The notes below the pieces were generated by a model. It did not search any database, was not told the DNA's origin, and was given only the letters and a program-made list of their open reading frames with translations. Below are positions 1 to 10,934 of a DNA stretch of 64,000 nucleotides, one piece after another. How positions within the stretch are numbered: position 1 is the stretch's first letter; each line of letters opens with the position of its first letter. The stretch comes from Formosa sp. Hel1_33_131 (GTDB taxonomy: Bacteria > Bacteroidota > Bacteroidia > Flavobacteriales > Flavobacteriaceae): positions 1-64,000 of the forward strand of contig CATEFX010000010.1 of assembly GCA_949499105.1 (NCBI GenBank), given 5' to 3'. A program made the position numbers and the translations under genes.

Positions 1-7
1 ACTCCAT

Positions 8-145
8 AAATACAAGATTTAGAGTTGAAAAGCTGATCAAGGATCTGTAACAAGACAGCATGCTTTTACAACTTAAACGCACTCCTTTTTAAAGAATTTC
101 CGTTGAGTTTATCAAAAAAATGATCAATATAGGCAGTAACCTTAT
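8..145 (-). ncRNA. ssrS: possible 6S RNA (6S-Flavo-like) downstream of zapA
   Basis: Non-coding interval directly downstream of zapA with self-complementary TGATCA-containing segments. A 6S RNA after zapA is a recalled flavobacterial arrangement. Structure not computed. Confidence 0.3.
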
Positions 146-150
146 TTTAT

Positions 151-453
151 TTAAAGAACGTTGTTGTTTAAATGGGTGTCTAATAATTCGTCTACTGCAA
201 TTAGACGCAATTTTAAATCTTCATTCAAACTGGTGTTATCTATTGTTTTTTGTTCATTTTGAGTAGCAAACTGAAGGGCACACATGGCCAGTACATCTTG
301 CTTGTCTTGAACAGAGTAACTCTTCTCAAATTGCTTAATCGTCGTCTCAATTTTCTGGGCGGCTGTTCGAAGCCCTTCCTCTTGATCGGGAGTGATAGTC
401 AATGGATATACTCGATTGCCTATGGATAATTTTATTTTTAACCGTTCACTCAT
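151..453 (-). CDS. zapA: cell division protein ZapA
   Basis: 100 aa ORF with typical ZapA pattern (IKLSIGNRVYPLTITPDQEEGLRTAAQKIE...). Confidence 0.85.
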   Translation of the reverse strand: MSERLKIKLSIGNRVYPLTITPDQEEGLRTAAQKIETTIKQFEKSYSVQDKQDVLAMCALQFATQNEQKTIDNTSLNEDLKLRLIAVDELLDTHLNNNVL

Positions 454-465
454 ATGCTTTAAGCT

Positions 466-756
466 TTAATCCGATAAATTCGATATACAATCGTCAATCT
501 CTTTGATTAAAGTATTAATTTTAAGCTTCGTTTCTCTTTTACTGTCGTCACTGCCTAGGATTGAATTTGCAAATTTGAGTGTCTTATAATCGTCTTCTTT
601 CTGCTGAAGCGCTTGCATTTGTTTTGAACTCAAAGTCGTTGCTTTTAGTAATTCATCTTTCAAAAATGCATTTTCTTTTTTTAATTCAGTCATTTCATGC
701 AAAACTCGTTTCACTTTTTGCTCTAAAGAATTGACAATTAACTCGATTTTACTCAT
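466..756 (-). CDS. small coiled-coil protein paired with ZapA
   Basis: 96 aa, heptad-rich coiled coil immediately upstream of zapA on the same strand. Confidence 0.6.
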   Translation of the reverse strand: MSKIELIVNSLEQKVKRVLHEMTELKKENAFLKDELLKATTLSSKQMQALQQKEDDYKTLKFANSILGSDDSKRETKLKINTLIKEIDDCISNLSD

Positions 757-915
757 TTGCAGTTACAATACCTATTTCACAAATTTAACATTCCATACTT
801 AATAACGCAATTGTTTTAAGGTATATTTTAATTTATTTCTGTGATGCAATTGATATCTGTGTTTTATTTTTCTATTTAGGTTCAATTGTATAAATTAGCA
901 ACTCTATTGAATTTT

Positions 916-2604
916 ATGAAAGCTTGTTTCTGTTTCCTTCTTTTTGTGATATCATTTTGTAACGCACAAAATCCATACCCCCAAAATTATTTTTCGAGCC
1001 CACTCGATATCACATTGGTTTTATCGGGGACGTTTGCTGAATTACGTACCAATCATTTTCATTCGGGATTAGACATAAAAACACAAGGGAAAGAAGGTTT
1101 TAAAACCTATGCATCTGCTGAAGGGTACGTTAGTCGTATTAAAATTTCAAGGTATGGGTATGGAAAAGCCTTATACATTACCCATCCCAACGGATACACC
1201 ACAGTCTATGCACATCTTCAAAAGTTTTCTCCAAGTATTGAAGCATACGTTAAACAACAACAGTACAAAAAAGAAACGTTTGAATTGGAATTATTTCCGA
1301 AAGCCGAAACGCTCAAAGTAGCTGCTAAAGAAGTGATTGCTTATACCGGAAATACTGGAGGTTCTGGTGGACCTCACCTACATTTTGAAATTAGAGATAA
1401 ACAAGAACGCCCCATGAACCCCATGTTGTTTGGTATGGATATTAAAGACACCACCAAGCCTGAAGTGTATGAATTGTTTGGATATCCATTATCTGAAGGA
1501 AGTCATATTAATGGAGTGAACACCAGAGTGAAAATTAGGTTGATAACGTTAACCGATGGAACTTATAAAACGGAACAAATTACCGCCTTTGGGGAAATTG
1601 GATTTGGAATTATTAGCACAGACCGACAAGATTATGCCTCCAATAAAAATGGGGTCAGCTTAATTGAAACCACTTTTAACGGCGCCAAAAGTTTAGAAGT
1701 TGATTTTAAACGTTTTTCATTTAGTGAAACAAAACATCTAAACAGATATATTGATTATGGCTATTTTTATGAGACCAAAAAACGGATTCAAAAATTATTT
1801 ATTAATAGTAATAACCCTTTAAAACTTCTTAAAAACCATCAAAGTCAAGGAATTGTATCCATTGAAGACAACACTAATTCTGTTTATAAAATAAGCGTTA
1901 GTGACTATAAAGGCAACCAATCCAAATTGAACATCCCAATTATAGGCCTTCAAAAAAACGTTCCTAAAGCAAGGATCAAAACTCAGGTTCTTCAAAACAT
2001 TATTGCCTCCGAAGAAACACTTTTAGAAAAAGGACCTGTGAGTGTTCAAATTTATAAAGACTCCTTTTATGAAGATGTTGCCATCGGTTTTGACGTTACG
2101 AATGATACTTTAAAACTTCACAAAGCCAATATCCCATTGAAAAAATCCATGAATATCAACTTTGATATCAGTCAATATAAAGCAACCGACAAGGCAAAAT
2201 TGTTTATTGGCAAAATGTCGCGCTATGGAAACAAACTCTACTATACCTCCACTAAAAGACGAGGGGATATTTTGACGGCCCGTACCAAATATTTAGGAGA
2301 TTACACCCTAGGAATTGATACTGAAAACCCAAAGATAAAGGCAATAAATTTTAAAAATAATAGTTGGATGAGTAAGTACCGGTATTTGAAAGTTAAAATT
2401 TCGGATGGCATTACAGGCATAAAAAATTACAGAGCCACTCTAAATGATCGATGGATTTTAATGGAGTACGATACTAAAACAGAAACTTTAACCCACGATT
2501 TTAATGATGGTGTGGTCACCGATACTAAAAATAATTTAAAAATCATTGTAACCGATAATGTTGGAAATAGTTCTACATTTGAATCTATATTTTACAGAAA
2601 ATAA
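916..2604 (+). CDS. M23 family metallopeptidase
   Basis: HFHSGLDIKTQGKEG ... GGPHLHFEIRD LytM/M23 motifs; signal peptide begins at MKACFCF, so ATG 916 is preferred to TTG 886. Confidence 0.85.
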   Translation: MKACFCFLLFVISFCNAQNPYPQNYFSSPLDITLVLSGTFAELRTNHFHSGLDIKTQGKEGFKTYASAEGYVSRIKISRYGYGKALYITHPNGYTTVYAHLQKFSPSIEAYVKQQQYKKETFELELFPKAETLKVAAKEVIAYTGNTGGSGGPHLHFEIRDKQERPMNPMLFGMDIKDTTKPEVYELFGYPLSEGSHINGVNTRVKIRLITLTDGTYKTEQITAFGEIGFGIISTDRQDYASNKNGVSLIETTFNGAKSLEVDFKRFSFSETKHLNRYIDYGYFYETKKRIQKLFINSNNPLKLLKNHQSQGIVSIEDNTNSVYKISVSDYKGNQSKLNIPIIGLQKNVPKARIKTQVLQNIIASEETLLEKGPVSVQIYKDSFYEDVAIGFDVTNDTLKLHKANIPLKKSMNINFDISQYKATDKAKLFIGKMSRYGNKLYYTSTKRRGDILTARTKYLGDYTLGIDTENPKIKAINFKNNSWMSKYRYLKVKISDGITGIKNYRATLNDRWILMEYDTKTETLTHDFNDGVVTDTKNNLKIIVTDNVGNSSTFESIFYRK

Positions 2605-2616
2605 TAATTTTATAAT

Positions 2617-5082
2617 TTGAAATCAAACGCTGCTTACCAATTTTTACTACTAATCTTAATCTTACCATCCATTGTATTTTGTCAATCTGCAACGCTTCGC
2701 GGCGTCGTACTCGATGAAACTAACGAACCAATTGCGGGAGTCAATGTGATTGCTAATAACAGAGGAACGACAACTAATATAAATGGATTTTATTTGTTAA
2801 AAATTCCTGCAAATGGAACTGTTAAAATTCGATTTTCACATCTTAACTATAAATATCTAGAAGCGCCATTTAATTTAAAAAATGGAGAAGAACTCGAATT
2901 TAACCCTGTTTTAAAAACAAATTATGAGCAAATTGAAACCATCGTCATTAGAGGCTCAAAACGAAAAGAACTGGAAGGCGTTACTACAATATCACCACAA
3001 CTTATCCGTACGATCAAAGGAGCGCAACCAGGCGTTGAAAATTTATTAAAAACACTTCCAGGGGTTAATATCTCCAATGAATTAAGTACACAATACGCTG
3101 TTAGGGGCGGAAATTTTGATGAAAATTTGGTGTATGTCAATGAAATTGAAGTCTACCGTCCGTTTTTGGTGCGTTCCGGTCAACAAGAAGGGCTCAGTTT
3201 TGTAAATTCCGATATGGTACAGAATTTAGATTTTTCTGCAGGCGGGTTTCAAGCCAAGTATGGAGATAAATTATCGTCTGTTTTAGACATCACCTATAGA
3301 GTCCCCATCGAATTTGGTGTGCAAGCTGATTTGAGTTTACTCGGCGGCAGTATTACTGCCGAAAGTGTGAGTAATGATTCTAAGTTTTCAGCACTTCTAG
3401 GGCTTCGATATCGCGATAACAGTCTCTTAGTAGATTCTAAAGAAACCGAAACCAATTACACGCCAAAATTTGCCGATGCTCAAACCTATCTGACCTATAA
3501 ATTTTCAGATAAATTTCATTTAAGCTTTTTAGGAAATTTAGCAATTAACGACTATAATTACCAGCCTCGAACCCGTCAAACTAACTTTGGAACCTTGCAA
3601 GACCCCTTAGCGTTAATCGTGTTTTATGAAGGCCAAGAAAATGACAAATACCAGACCTATTTCGGAGCTTTTAAAGGGAGTTATTTTGTAAATGAAAACC
3701 TAACTTTAAAACTAATTACTTCGACCTTTCACACCACCGAACAGGAATATTTTGATATTTTAGCTCAATACCGCTTGGGCGAGGTGAATAGTAATATTGG
3801 AGATGAAGATTTAGGAGAAGTGGAGTTTTCGGAAGGGATTGGGTCTCAAATTAACCATGCCCGAAACGATTTGGATGCCTTAATCACAAATGTGGAGCAC
3901 AAAGGACATTTAAAATCAGGCGAAAATAATTTTGAATGGTCCATTAAATATACGCATGAGGACATTCGCGACCGTATTGTAGAGTGGGAAGTGATTGATT
4001 CGGCTGGATTTTCTATAAATCCACCAAAAGTAGGCCGTTTTAACGATCAACCTTACACTCCCTATGAAGGGCCTTTAGTGCCTTATAAAAACATTCGTTC
4101 GACCAACAAAACCCAACTCAATCGAATCCAAGCTTATGGACAATGGAACCGACGAAGCATGGTTGGAAATCATGAAGTGTATGCCAATGTGGGGGTCCGT
4201 TACCATGCATGGAACGTACAAGGCGATGGGATCGAAAGCAAGTCTCAAGCTGTGGTGAGTCCGAGAGTACAACTGGCAATTAAACCCGACTGGAACAAGG
4301 ATATGTTATTTCGTTTGAGTGGTGGATTGTATTACCAACCGCCTTTTTATCGTGAGCTAAGAGATAATGACGGTCTTGTCAATACCAATGTCAAAGCACA
4401 AAAATCGGTGCATTTAGTACTCGCCAACGACTATAGTTTTAAAATTTGGGACCGTCCTTTCAAATTGGTTTCAGAAGCATATTACAAAAACATATCGGAC
4501 GTTAATCCGTATACCGTTGAAAACGTCCGCATTCGGTACGCCGCAGATAATAATGCGAAAGCCTATGCCTATGGCTTGGATTTACGCCTCAATGGGGAAT
4601 TTGTTCCCGGTACTGAATCCTGGTTTTCATTTGGCTATTTAAACACTCAAGAGAACATTAGCAACCAAGGGTATATCGCACGCCCTACCGATCAACGTTT
4701 GAAATTTGGAATTCTTTTTCAGGATTATGTACCTAAAATACCAAACCTAAAAATGTATCTAAACCTAGTTTACAATACAGGGGTTCCTGGAGGCTCTCCA
4801 AGTTATGCGAGTCCTTATAATTATCAAAATCGACTGCCCGATTATAAGCGTGCCGATGTTGGCATGTCCTATGTGATTATTGATACCAAAAGCACTTCTA
4901 AAAATGGATGGAAAAAACGATTTAAAGAATTATCTGTTGGAGTCGAAATTTTTAACATGTTTGATGTTCAAAATTCCATTACAAATACATGGGTAAGAGA
5001 TGTGTATTCGAAACGTCAATATGCGATTCCAAATTACTTGACGCCGCGCGTATTTAATGTGAGATTAGGGATGCGATTTTAA
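2617..5082 (+). CDS. TonB-dependent receptor with carboxypeptidase-like regulatory domain
   Basis: N-terminal GVVLDETNEPIAGVNV...GTTTNINGFY domain, plug domain (LLKTLPGVNISNELSTQYAVRGGNFDENLVYVNEIEV) and long beta-barrel. Confidence 0.85.
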   Translation: MKSNAAYQFLLLILILPSIVFCQSATLRGVVLDETNEPIAGVNVIANNRGTTTNINGFYLLKIPANGTVKIRFSHLNYKYLEAPFNLKNGEELEFNPVLKTNYEQIETIVIRGSKRKELEGVTTISPQLIRTIKGAQPGVENLLKTLPGVNISNELSTQYAVRGGNFDENLVYVNEIEVYRPFLVRSGQQEGLSFVNSDMVQNLDFSAGGFQAKYGDKLSSVLDITYRVPIEFGVQADLSLLGGSITAESVSNDSKFSALLGLRYRDNSLLVDSKETETNYTPKFADAQTYLTYKFSDKFHLSFLGNLAINDYNYQPRTRQTNFGTLQDPLALIVFYEGQENDKYQTYFGAFKGSYFVNENLTLKLITSTFHTTEQEYFDILAQYRLGEVNSNIGDEDLGEVEFSEGIGSQINHARNDLDALITNVEHKGHLKSGENNFEWSIKYTHEDIRDRIVEWEVIDSAGFSINPPKVGRFNDQPYTPYEGPLVPYKNIRSTNKTQLNRIQAYGQWNRRSMVGNHEVYANVGVRYHAWNVQGDGIESKSQAVVSPRVQLAIKPDWNKDMLFRLSGGLYYQPPFYRELRDNDGLVNTNVKAQKSVHLVLANDYSFKIWDRPFKLVSEAYYKNISDVNPYTVENVRIRYAADNNAKAYAYGLDLRLNGEFVPGTESWFSFGYLNTQENISNQGYIARPTDQRLKFGILFQDYVPKIPNLKMYLNLVYNTGVPGGSPSYASPYNYQNRLPDYKRADVGMSYVIIDTKSTSKNGWKKRFKELSVGVEIFNMFDVQNSITNTWVRDVYSKRQYAIPNYLTPRVFNVRLGMRF

Positions 5083-6245
5083 GACGTCGTTTCGTTGACT
5101 AAATCCTTCAAAATATCAACCACATGCTTTAATTCTTCTTTGGTATTATAGATACTAAATGAAAACCGGATGGAGGGCTTCATAAGATCTGCGTCCGAAA
5201 GAATTTCTGCTAACACATGAGACCCTTTTCCGCTTCCACTCTGGCAGGCACTTCCTTTCGAGCATGCAATGCCTTTTAAATCCAGTTGAAACAAAAACAT
5301 CGGCGCATTTGCCGCTGAAACAGGCAAACACACATTAACAAGTGTATAGGTACTTTGGTCTAAATCATTACAACAACCATTGAATTTAAGCGATGGTATT
5401 TGAGTTGTTAGTTCCTCAATAAAATAGGATTTCAAAGCTTTTACCTGTGTTATTTCAGAGTCTAAATTTTCATAGGAAAGCGACAAAGCTTGGTCTAAAC
5501 CTACAATGTCATGAATACTTTCAGTTCCGGCACGGATGCCTCGTTCTTGCGTACCCCCCAGAATTTGCGGCTTCAACCCTGAATTTTTTCGAATATAAGC
5601 AAAACCAATCCCTTTGGGTCCATGAAATTTATGTGCACTCGCCGCTAAAAAGTCGAGAGGTATTTTTTGTAAATCAATCGGATAATGTCCAACAGATTGA
5701 ACGGAGTCAGTATGAAACAGCGCGGCATTCGTTTGGCACAAATCAGCCACCTTTTGAAGGTCTAAAATAGTGCCTATTTCATTGTTGACATGCATCAATG
5801 AAACCAAGGTTTTTTGAGTTGATTTTAAAAGCGTTTCAAGATGATTATAATCAATCGTTCCATTGGATAACACCTCCACGTAACTGATGCTAATACCATA
5901 TTCAATCGCTAATTGGGCAACCGTATGAAGCACTGCATGGTGCTCAATTTTAGTCGTGATGATATGCGTGACTTTCAAATCTCTTACAGCCGACTGAAGT
6001 ACTAAATTATCCGCTTCGGTCCCACCCGCTGTAAACACTATTTCAGAAGCCAACGCATTAAAATGAGCTGCAATACGTTTGCGACAACTTTCGATAATAG
6101 ATTTGGAAGAACGTCCAAAACCATGGGTTGAAGACGCATTTCCATAACAAGATTTTAAGACAGACGCCATTTTATCAATCACCTCATCTCTTACTTGTGT
6201 GGTCGCAGCGTTATCTAAATAAATTGAATCCATAAGCGTTCTCAT
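5079..6245 (-). CDS. cysteine desulfurase (NifS/IscS family)
   Basis: MDSIYLDNAATTQVRDEV start, SAHKFHGPKGIGF PLP-lysine motif, KGSACQSGSG active Cys loop. Confidence 0.88.
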   Translation of the reverse strand: MRTLMDSIYLDNAATTQVRDEVIDKMASVLKSCYGNASSTHGFGRSSKSIIESCRKRIAAHFNALASEIVFTAGGTEADNLVLQSAVRDLKVTHIITTKIEHHAVLHTVAQLAIEYGISISYVEVLSNGTIDYNHLETLLKSTQKTLVSLMHVNNEIGTILDLQKVADLCQTNAALFHTDSVQSVGHYPIDLQKIPLDFLAASAHKFHGPKGIGFAYIRKNSGLKPQILGGTQERGIRAGTESIHDIVGLDQALSLSYENLDSEITQVKALKSYFIEELTTQIPSLKFNGCCNDLDQSTYTLVNVCLPVSAANAPMFLFQLDLKGIACSKGSACQSGSGKGSHVLAEILSDADLMKPSIRFSFSIYNTKEELKHVVDILKDLVNETTS

Positions 6246-6325
6246 TTGTCACAAATTTAATCAAATTAAATTATTGTCAAATAACTTTCAAACTAATTAA
6301 CAAATCGGTTACTTTTGTATAAAAT

Positions 6326-7192
6326 ATGTATGATATGCGATTCGTTTTAATTTTGCTATTTAGTTGTAGTTTTTTTCTATCCTGTGATGATGGGGATGTT
6401 CTTAATGTTGAATTTGATTTTGATCAGGATTTAACCCTTTGCGAAATCAACACCAATAGTTATATTTTATACGACACCAAAGAAGATCCTTTCGAATCCC
6501 TCACCCTTTTGTTTCCGAAGAATGAGACCTCCATGACTATTTTAAAACCTACAACTCCTGAAGAGATCACAGAAATGTCCCTCAATGGAAGCTCTGTTCG
6601 ATTTAATTACCGAACCTATACGGGCGATCCAACGGACTATATTTGTCAAGTAATTCCAGATGCCACAGTCTCTGTGAATCAAGATTATGAGGCAAAAAGC
6701 GGCACCATTATATTTACGTCCACTTTTGAAGATGATGATAATGATGGCGTACCAAACGCTCTTGAGTATGATGGCGATTCCGATGGGGATGGCATTGATG
6801 ATTACAAAGACAATGATGATGATGGCGACAATGTGCCTACTTTAAATGAAAATCCAGACCCAAATGGTGATGGCGACTTATCGGATGCTCAAGATACCGA
6901 TGGCGACGGAATTCCCGATTATTTGGACGATAATGATGACGGAGATGCCACACTTACACGTTTAGAAGATGAGAACGATAATGGTAACTTGTTTGATGAT
7001 TTAGCATCTGGATCTCAAAAAGCACGGTTTTTAGATTCAACCTTTGAAGATACGTATGATGTGACGGTTATAAAAGCAAATAAGTTTGAACGAACGTATT
7101 CTATTAATATTTTTCTCGAAGAGATCGATCTCACCCTTTTGGCAACTGATAATTTTTTCTTAGGGACGTATGAATATATCCTAAAATTTTAA
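6326..7192 (+). CDS. lipoprotein with thrombospondin type-3 / calcium-binding aspartate repeats
   Basis: Lipobox-like SCSFFLSC; repeated DxDxDG blocks (DGDSDGDGIDDYKDNDDDGD; DTDGDGIPDYLDDNDDGD). Confidence 0.7.
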   Translation: MYDMRFVLILLFSCSFFLSCDDGDVLNVEFDFDQDLTLCEINTNSYILYDTKEDPFESLTLLFPKNETSMTILKPTTPEEITEMSLNGSSVRFNYRTYTGDPTDYICQVIPDATVSVNQDYEAKSGTIIFTSTFEDDDNDGVPNALEYDGDSDGDGIDDYKDNDDDGDNVPTLNENPDPNGDGDLSDAQDTDGDGIPDYLDDNDDGDATLTRLEDENDNGNLFDDLASGSQKARFLDSTFEDTYDVTVIKANKFERTYSINIFLEEIDLTLLATDNFFLGTYEYILKF

Positions 7193-7749
7193 GACGGTTT
7201 GGACTGAAAAATATAAACCTCTGTTGCCCCTTGTCCGTATTTTTGGTAATTGGCATCATAATACTTTAAATTTTCATAGCGTTTAAAAAGGTATTGCAAT
7301 TCTATTTTAAGGACCCCCTCCCCTACACCATGAATAAACACAATGCGTTGAATTCGTTTTTGGATCGCAAATTCTAAACGACGCTTAGCGGTTTCTAACT
7401 GTAAATTCAGCATTTCATGATTTTGCATCCCACGAGAAGATCGCACCAATTGATTGATGTGTAAATCCACTTCCATGGCAGGCTGTGCCCGTTCCTTCGT
7501 AGAGACTCTTGGGGGGTTCTGACGTTTTTTAGATTCTTTATCCGATAGTACACTTTCTAAAGAAGCGTTAGAAAACAGCGACCGATCCATAAGTTTATCT
7601 TGATTTATTTTCACCAATTCATGGGCTTCAAACACCAATTCAAATCCATTGGTAGTCGCCACCGTAATTTCGGAGCCTTCTATTTTAGTAATCGTGCCGG
7701 ACAAATCATCATCTAATACAGCCACAGAGTCATTGATTTTAAACTTCAT
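7189..7749 (-). CDS. Smr/MutS2-like domain protein
   Basis: C-terminal Smr-type segment VDLHINQL...IVFIHGVGEGVLKIELQ. Confidence 0.8.
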   Translation of the reverse strand: MKFKINDSVAVLDDDLSGTITKIEGSEITVATTNGFELVFEAHELVKINQDKLMDRSLFSNASLESVLSDKESKKRQNPPRVSTKERAQPAMEVDLHINQLVRSSRGMQNHEMLNLQLETAKRRLEFAIQKRIQRIVFIHGVGEGVLKIELQYLFKRYENLKYYDANYQKYGQGATEVYIFQSKPS

Positions 7750-7967
7750 TCTTCTTCATCATTTTCTATAAAAGAATCTTTTGATGGGCGGTCTTCAATC
7801 CCTTTTGATAACTGATATAAGGACAACATCAGTACGCACAAACCACAAATTTGTAGGAGAATACTCGGTGTTTCTTGAAATTCAGAAACTAAAACCAAAG
7901 CGATTCCTAACACTAAACACAAATAAGAAATAGATCGTTTGGACATGAGAGTTAACTTAGAAATCAA
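7746..7967 (-). CDS. small membrane protein
   Basis: 73 aa with two hydrophobic helices; overlaps the Smr gene by 4 bp. Confidence 0.55.
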   Translation of the reverse strand: MISKLTLMSKRSISYLCLVLGIALVLVSEFQETPSILLQICGLCVLMLSLYQLSKGIEDRPSKDSFIENDEEE

Positions 7968-8065
7968 AATTACAGCTTTTGAATTAATGATAAATAGTAA
8001 TATCTATTTTTTATTTCGAAAATAATTTTCTTAATTTGAACCACCTACGGTAAAAAAGCCCATAA

Positions 8066-8350
8066 ATGTCTCTAGAAAATTATATGATACCTTGTCTTAG
8101 CAAAACTCTTTTTGGGTTTGAATGCCTCGGATGTGGATTTCAAAGATCCTTGATTTTGATTTGGAATGGTCATTTTTTAGAAGCGTTTTATATGTATGCC
8201 GCAATTTATCCTTTATTGGTTCTTTTGATTTACTTAGTCATCACCCGATTTTATAAATTTAAAAACGATCAAAAAGGCATCAATTTATTGTCGATAGTAT
8301 CCATCGCAACGATCTTACTAAGTTTCACCATTAAACAATTTTATAATTAA
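8066..8350 (+). CDS. DUF2752 family membrane protein
   Basis: PCLSKTLFGFECLGCGFQRS motif plus TM helices. Confidence 0.75.
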   Translation: MSLENYMIPCLSKTLFGFECLGCGFQRSLILIWNGHFLEAFYMYAAIYPLLVLLIYLVITRFYKFKNDQKGINLLSIVSIATILLSFTIKQFYN

Positions 8351-8361
8351 ATATCTCTTCA

Positions 8362-8682
8362 ATGAAAAAACAATTAAACACGACTCTCATCTATGTTCTC
8401 AGTATTTTCGGATTACTCTGTTGCTGTTTTGGTGGACTTGGGTTTTTAGTCTCGGGCCCCGCCTATTTAATCGCCAATAAAAAATTGAAGTCCGCAATAG
8501 AAAATCCAGACGACTATGAAGGTAATATCAATGCGATGAATACCGCCAAAACAATCGCATTAATTATACTGATTATTAATGTCTTATATTTTGCATACAC
8601 TCTATACATTTTTTTTACAGTTGGTTATGATGAAATTCATGGGAGATGGCGAGAAGCAATGGAAGCATTTGAAAACATTTAA
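8362..8682 (+). CDS. CCC-motif small membrane protein
   Basis: FGLLCCCFGGLGFLVSGPAYLIANKK ... paralogous to 10524-10910. Confidence 0.65.
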   Translation: MKKQLNTTLIYVLSIFGLLCCCFGGLGFLVSGPAYLIANKKLKSAIENPDDYEGNINAMNTAKTIALIILIINVLYFAYTLYIFFTVGYDEIHGRWREAMEAFENI

Positions 8683-8850
8683 ATAATTATGGAGCAGCCC
8701 CTGTTTACTAGGGGTTCCTTTATTTATAATCAGTATTAATTATAGACCAACCCTTGTGTTTTGAGACTTAATTACCAAGATTAACGTTTCATTAGGATAA
8801 TTATGGATGATATTTTCCTAAATTTCGCCCACAAACTAACAACCAATTAT

Positions 8851-10437
8851 ATGACTCTTAAAACTATTCCAGAAGCGTTCAAAATTGACAGTCTTGTCAA
8901 ACAAACTACTTATTTAGTAGATGGGGAATTAAAAGAATGGTCGGGCAAAATGACCGATGTTTATTCTACAATTTCATCAACGGATACTTATGAACCAACG
9001 CTGTTAGGAAGCGTTCCTGAACTCACCAAAACAGAGGCTTTCGAAGCTTTAGATTCTGCCTCTCAGGCTTACAACAATGGTCAGGGATTGTGGCCTACAA
9101 TGAAAGTTGGCGATCGAATTGCTTGCATGGAAAAATTTGCTGAGCAAATGAAAACCAAACGCGACACGATTGTTAAATACTTGATGTGGGAAATTGGAAA
9201 AAACTTAGGAGATTCTGAAAAAGAATTTGACCGAACGGTCGATTATATCTATGATACAATTGACGATTATAAGCAGTTGGATCGGAATTCTGCTAAGTTT
9301 CAAAAACACTCAGGGGTGTATGCACACATCAGACGGGGCCCTATTGGCGTCGTTTTATGTTTAGGCCCTTACAACTATCCTTTAAATGAGACCTTTGCAT
9401 TGTTGATTCCTGCGCTTATTATGGGGAATACAACGGTCTTTAAACCTGCTAAACTAGGTGTGTTATTACTCTCTCCATTGATGGAAGCGTTTCAGAACAG
9501 TTTTCCAAAAGGGGTTGTAAACGTTCTTTATGGACGTGGCCGTGTGCTTGCTTCACCAATTATGGAAACTGGAAAAATTGATGTCTTAGCACTCATTGGT
9601 CACAGCAGTTCGGCCAATGCGCTACAAAATAGTCATCCAAAAGCCAACCGACTTCGATCGGTTTTAGGATTGGAAGCCAAAAATCCTGGAATTATTTTAC
9701 CAGATGCTGATTTAGATTTAGCAATTAACGAATGTATTGCTGGTACCCTTTCTTTTAATGGACAACGTTGTACAGCGCTCAAAATATTGTATGTGCATGA
9801 AAGTATCTCAGAGGAATTTAACAAACGTTTCTGTGAAAAAGTAGATGCACTTAAATTTGGAAACCCTTGGGAGGACGGTGTTAAATTAACCCCACTTCCT
9901 GAACCAAACAAACCCTCATATATTCAAGGTCTTATTGAAGACGCACAGTCTAAAGGGGCTAAAATATTAAATTCAAAAGGAGGCGAAGTTTCTGATAATT
10001 TTATATTTCCAGCAGTCCTTTATCCAGTCACCAAGGACATGGAGGTTTACAAAGAAGAACAATTTGGACCCGTCATTCCAATCATTACATTTACCGATGT
10101 TCAACAAGTATTGGATGATATGGCAGAATCTAATTATGGACAACAAGTGAGTGTTTTTGGAGAAGATGCAGACACTTTAGCGCCATTATTTGATGTACTC
10201 GTCAACCTTGTATGCCGAGTAAACTTAAACAGTTCATGTCAACGTGGACCCGATGTATTTCCATTTACAGGAAGAAAAGATTCTGCATTTAGCACCTTAA
10301 GTGTTCGTGATGCATTGCGATCGTTCTCTATACGAACTTTTGTCGCGACAAAAGAGAATGATGCTAATAAAACCATTTTAAAAGCGCTGTTAGAATCTAA
10401 CAAGTCTAACTTTGTCAGTACAGAATATTTATTATAA
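8851..10437 (+). CDS. gapN: NADP-dependent glyceraldehyde-3-phosphate dehydrogenase (non-phosphorylating)
   Basis: Aldehyde dehydrogenase fold; [30 protein letters not shown] active Cys, [21 protein letters not shown] GapN-like tail. Confidence 0.78.
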   Translation: MTLKTIPEAFKIDSLVKQTTYLVDGELKEWSGKMTDVYSTISSTDTYEPTLLGSVPELTKTEAFEALDSASQAYNNGQGLWPTMKVGDRIACMEKFAEQMKTKRDTIVKYLMWEIGKNLGDSEKEFDRTVDYIYDTIDDYKQLDRNSAKFQKHSGVYAHIRRGPIGVVLCLGPYNYPLNETFALLIPALIMGNTTVFKPAKLGVLLLSPLMEAFQNSFPKGVVNVLYGRGRVLASPIMETGKIDVLALIGHSSSANALQNSHPKANRLRSVLGLEAKNPGIILPDADLDLAINECIAGTLSFNGQRCTALKILYVHESISEEFNKRFCEKVDALKFGNPWEDGVKLTPLPEPNKPSYIQGLIEDAQSKGAKILNSKGGEVSDNFIFPAVLYPVTKDMEVYKEEQFGPVIPIITFTDVQQVLDDMAESNYGQQVSVFGEDADTLAPLFDVLVNLVCRVNLNSSCQRGPDVFPFTGRKDSAFSTLSVRDALRSFSIRTFVATKENDANKTILKALLESNKSNFVSTEYLL

Positions 10438-10468
10438 AGTAAATTCTAGTAATGAACTATTAACGATC

Positions 10469-10505
10469 AATTCCTGCTAAATTTTAGTAGGAATTTTTTT
10501 TTTTA
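10469..10505 (+). terminator. rho-independent terminator after gapN
   Basis: AATTCCTGCTAAA / TTTAGTAGGAATT stem followed by a T run. Confidence 0.8.
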
Positions 10506-10523
10506 GTACATTTAAACTTATTA

Positions 10524-10910
10524 ATGCTCCAAACGCAACAACCTACTGTTCTTTATTTTTCTGGAATAGCGTTGTGTATGGGGTTCAAACCCTTATCTAT
10601 GAAAACACGCTTAGTTAGTGCCCCTATTTTCACCCTCTGTTTAATAAGTCTAATTAGCGCTTGCTTTGGAGGCATCGGACTTATTTTTTCTATCATTGGC
10701 TTTTACATGGCTCATAAAAAAATCAACCAAGCACAGCAAAATCCCTTGGGATATTCGGGTTCTTTAGAAACCATGAAATTGGCAAAAATTGCGAGCCTTA
10801 TTACATTCGCAGTGAACTTGTTTTATATCGGATACACTGCCATTTGGATATCAAATCATGGATATGAAGCCTTCCAAGACCGATGGCTAAATATGCTATT
10901 TTTAAGGTAA
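10524..10910 (+). CDS. CCC-motif-like small membrane protein (paralogue of 8362-8682)
   Basis: ISACFGGIGLIFSIIGFYMAHKKINQAQQNPLGYSGSLETMKLAKIASLI aligns by eye with the 8362 product; true start may be the internal Met at MKTRLVSAPIF. Confidence 0.6.
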   Translation: MLQTQQPTVLYFSGIALCMGFKPLSMKTRLVSAPIFTLCLISLISACFGGIGLIFSIIGFYMAHKKINQAQQNPLGYSGSLETMKLAKIASLITFAVNLFYIGYTAIWISNHGYEAFQDRWLNMLFLR

Positions 10911-10934
10911 TCGCTTTTTTTGGCAGAGAACTGT

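Noticed and set aside
6730-6970. Aspartate-rich repeats in 6326-7192 as a CRISPR or tandem DNA repeat
   Set aside because: Repeats are protein-level DxDxDG calcium-binding motifs, not regular DNA repeats with spacers.
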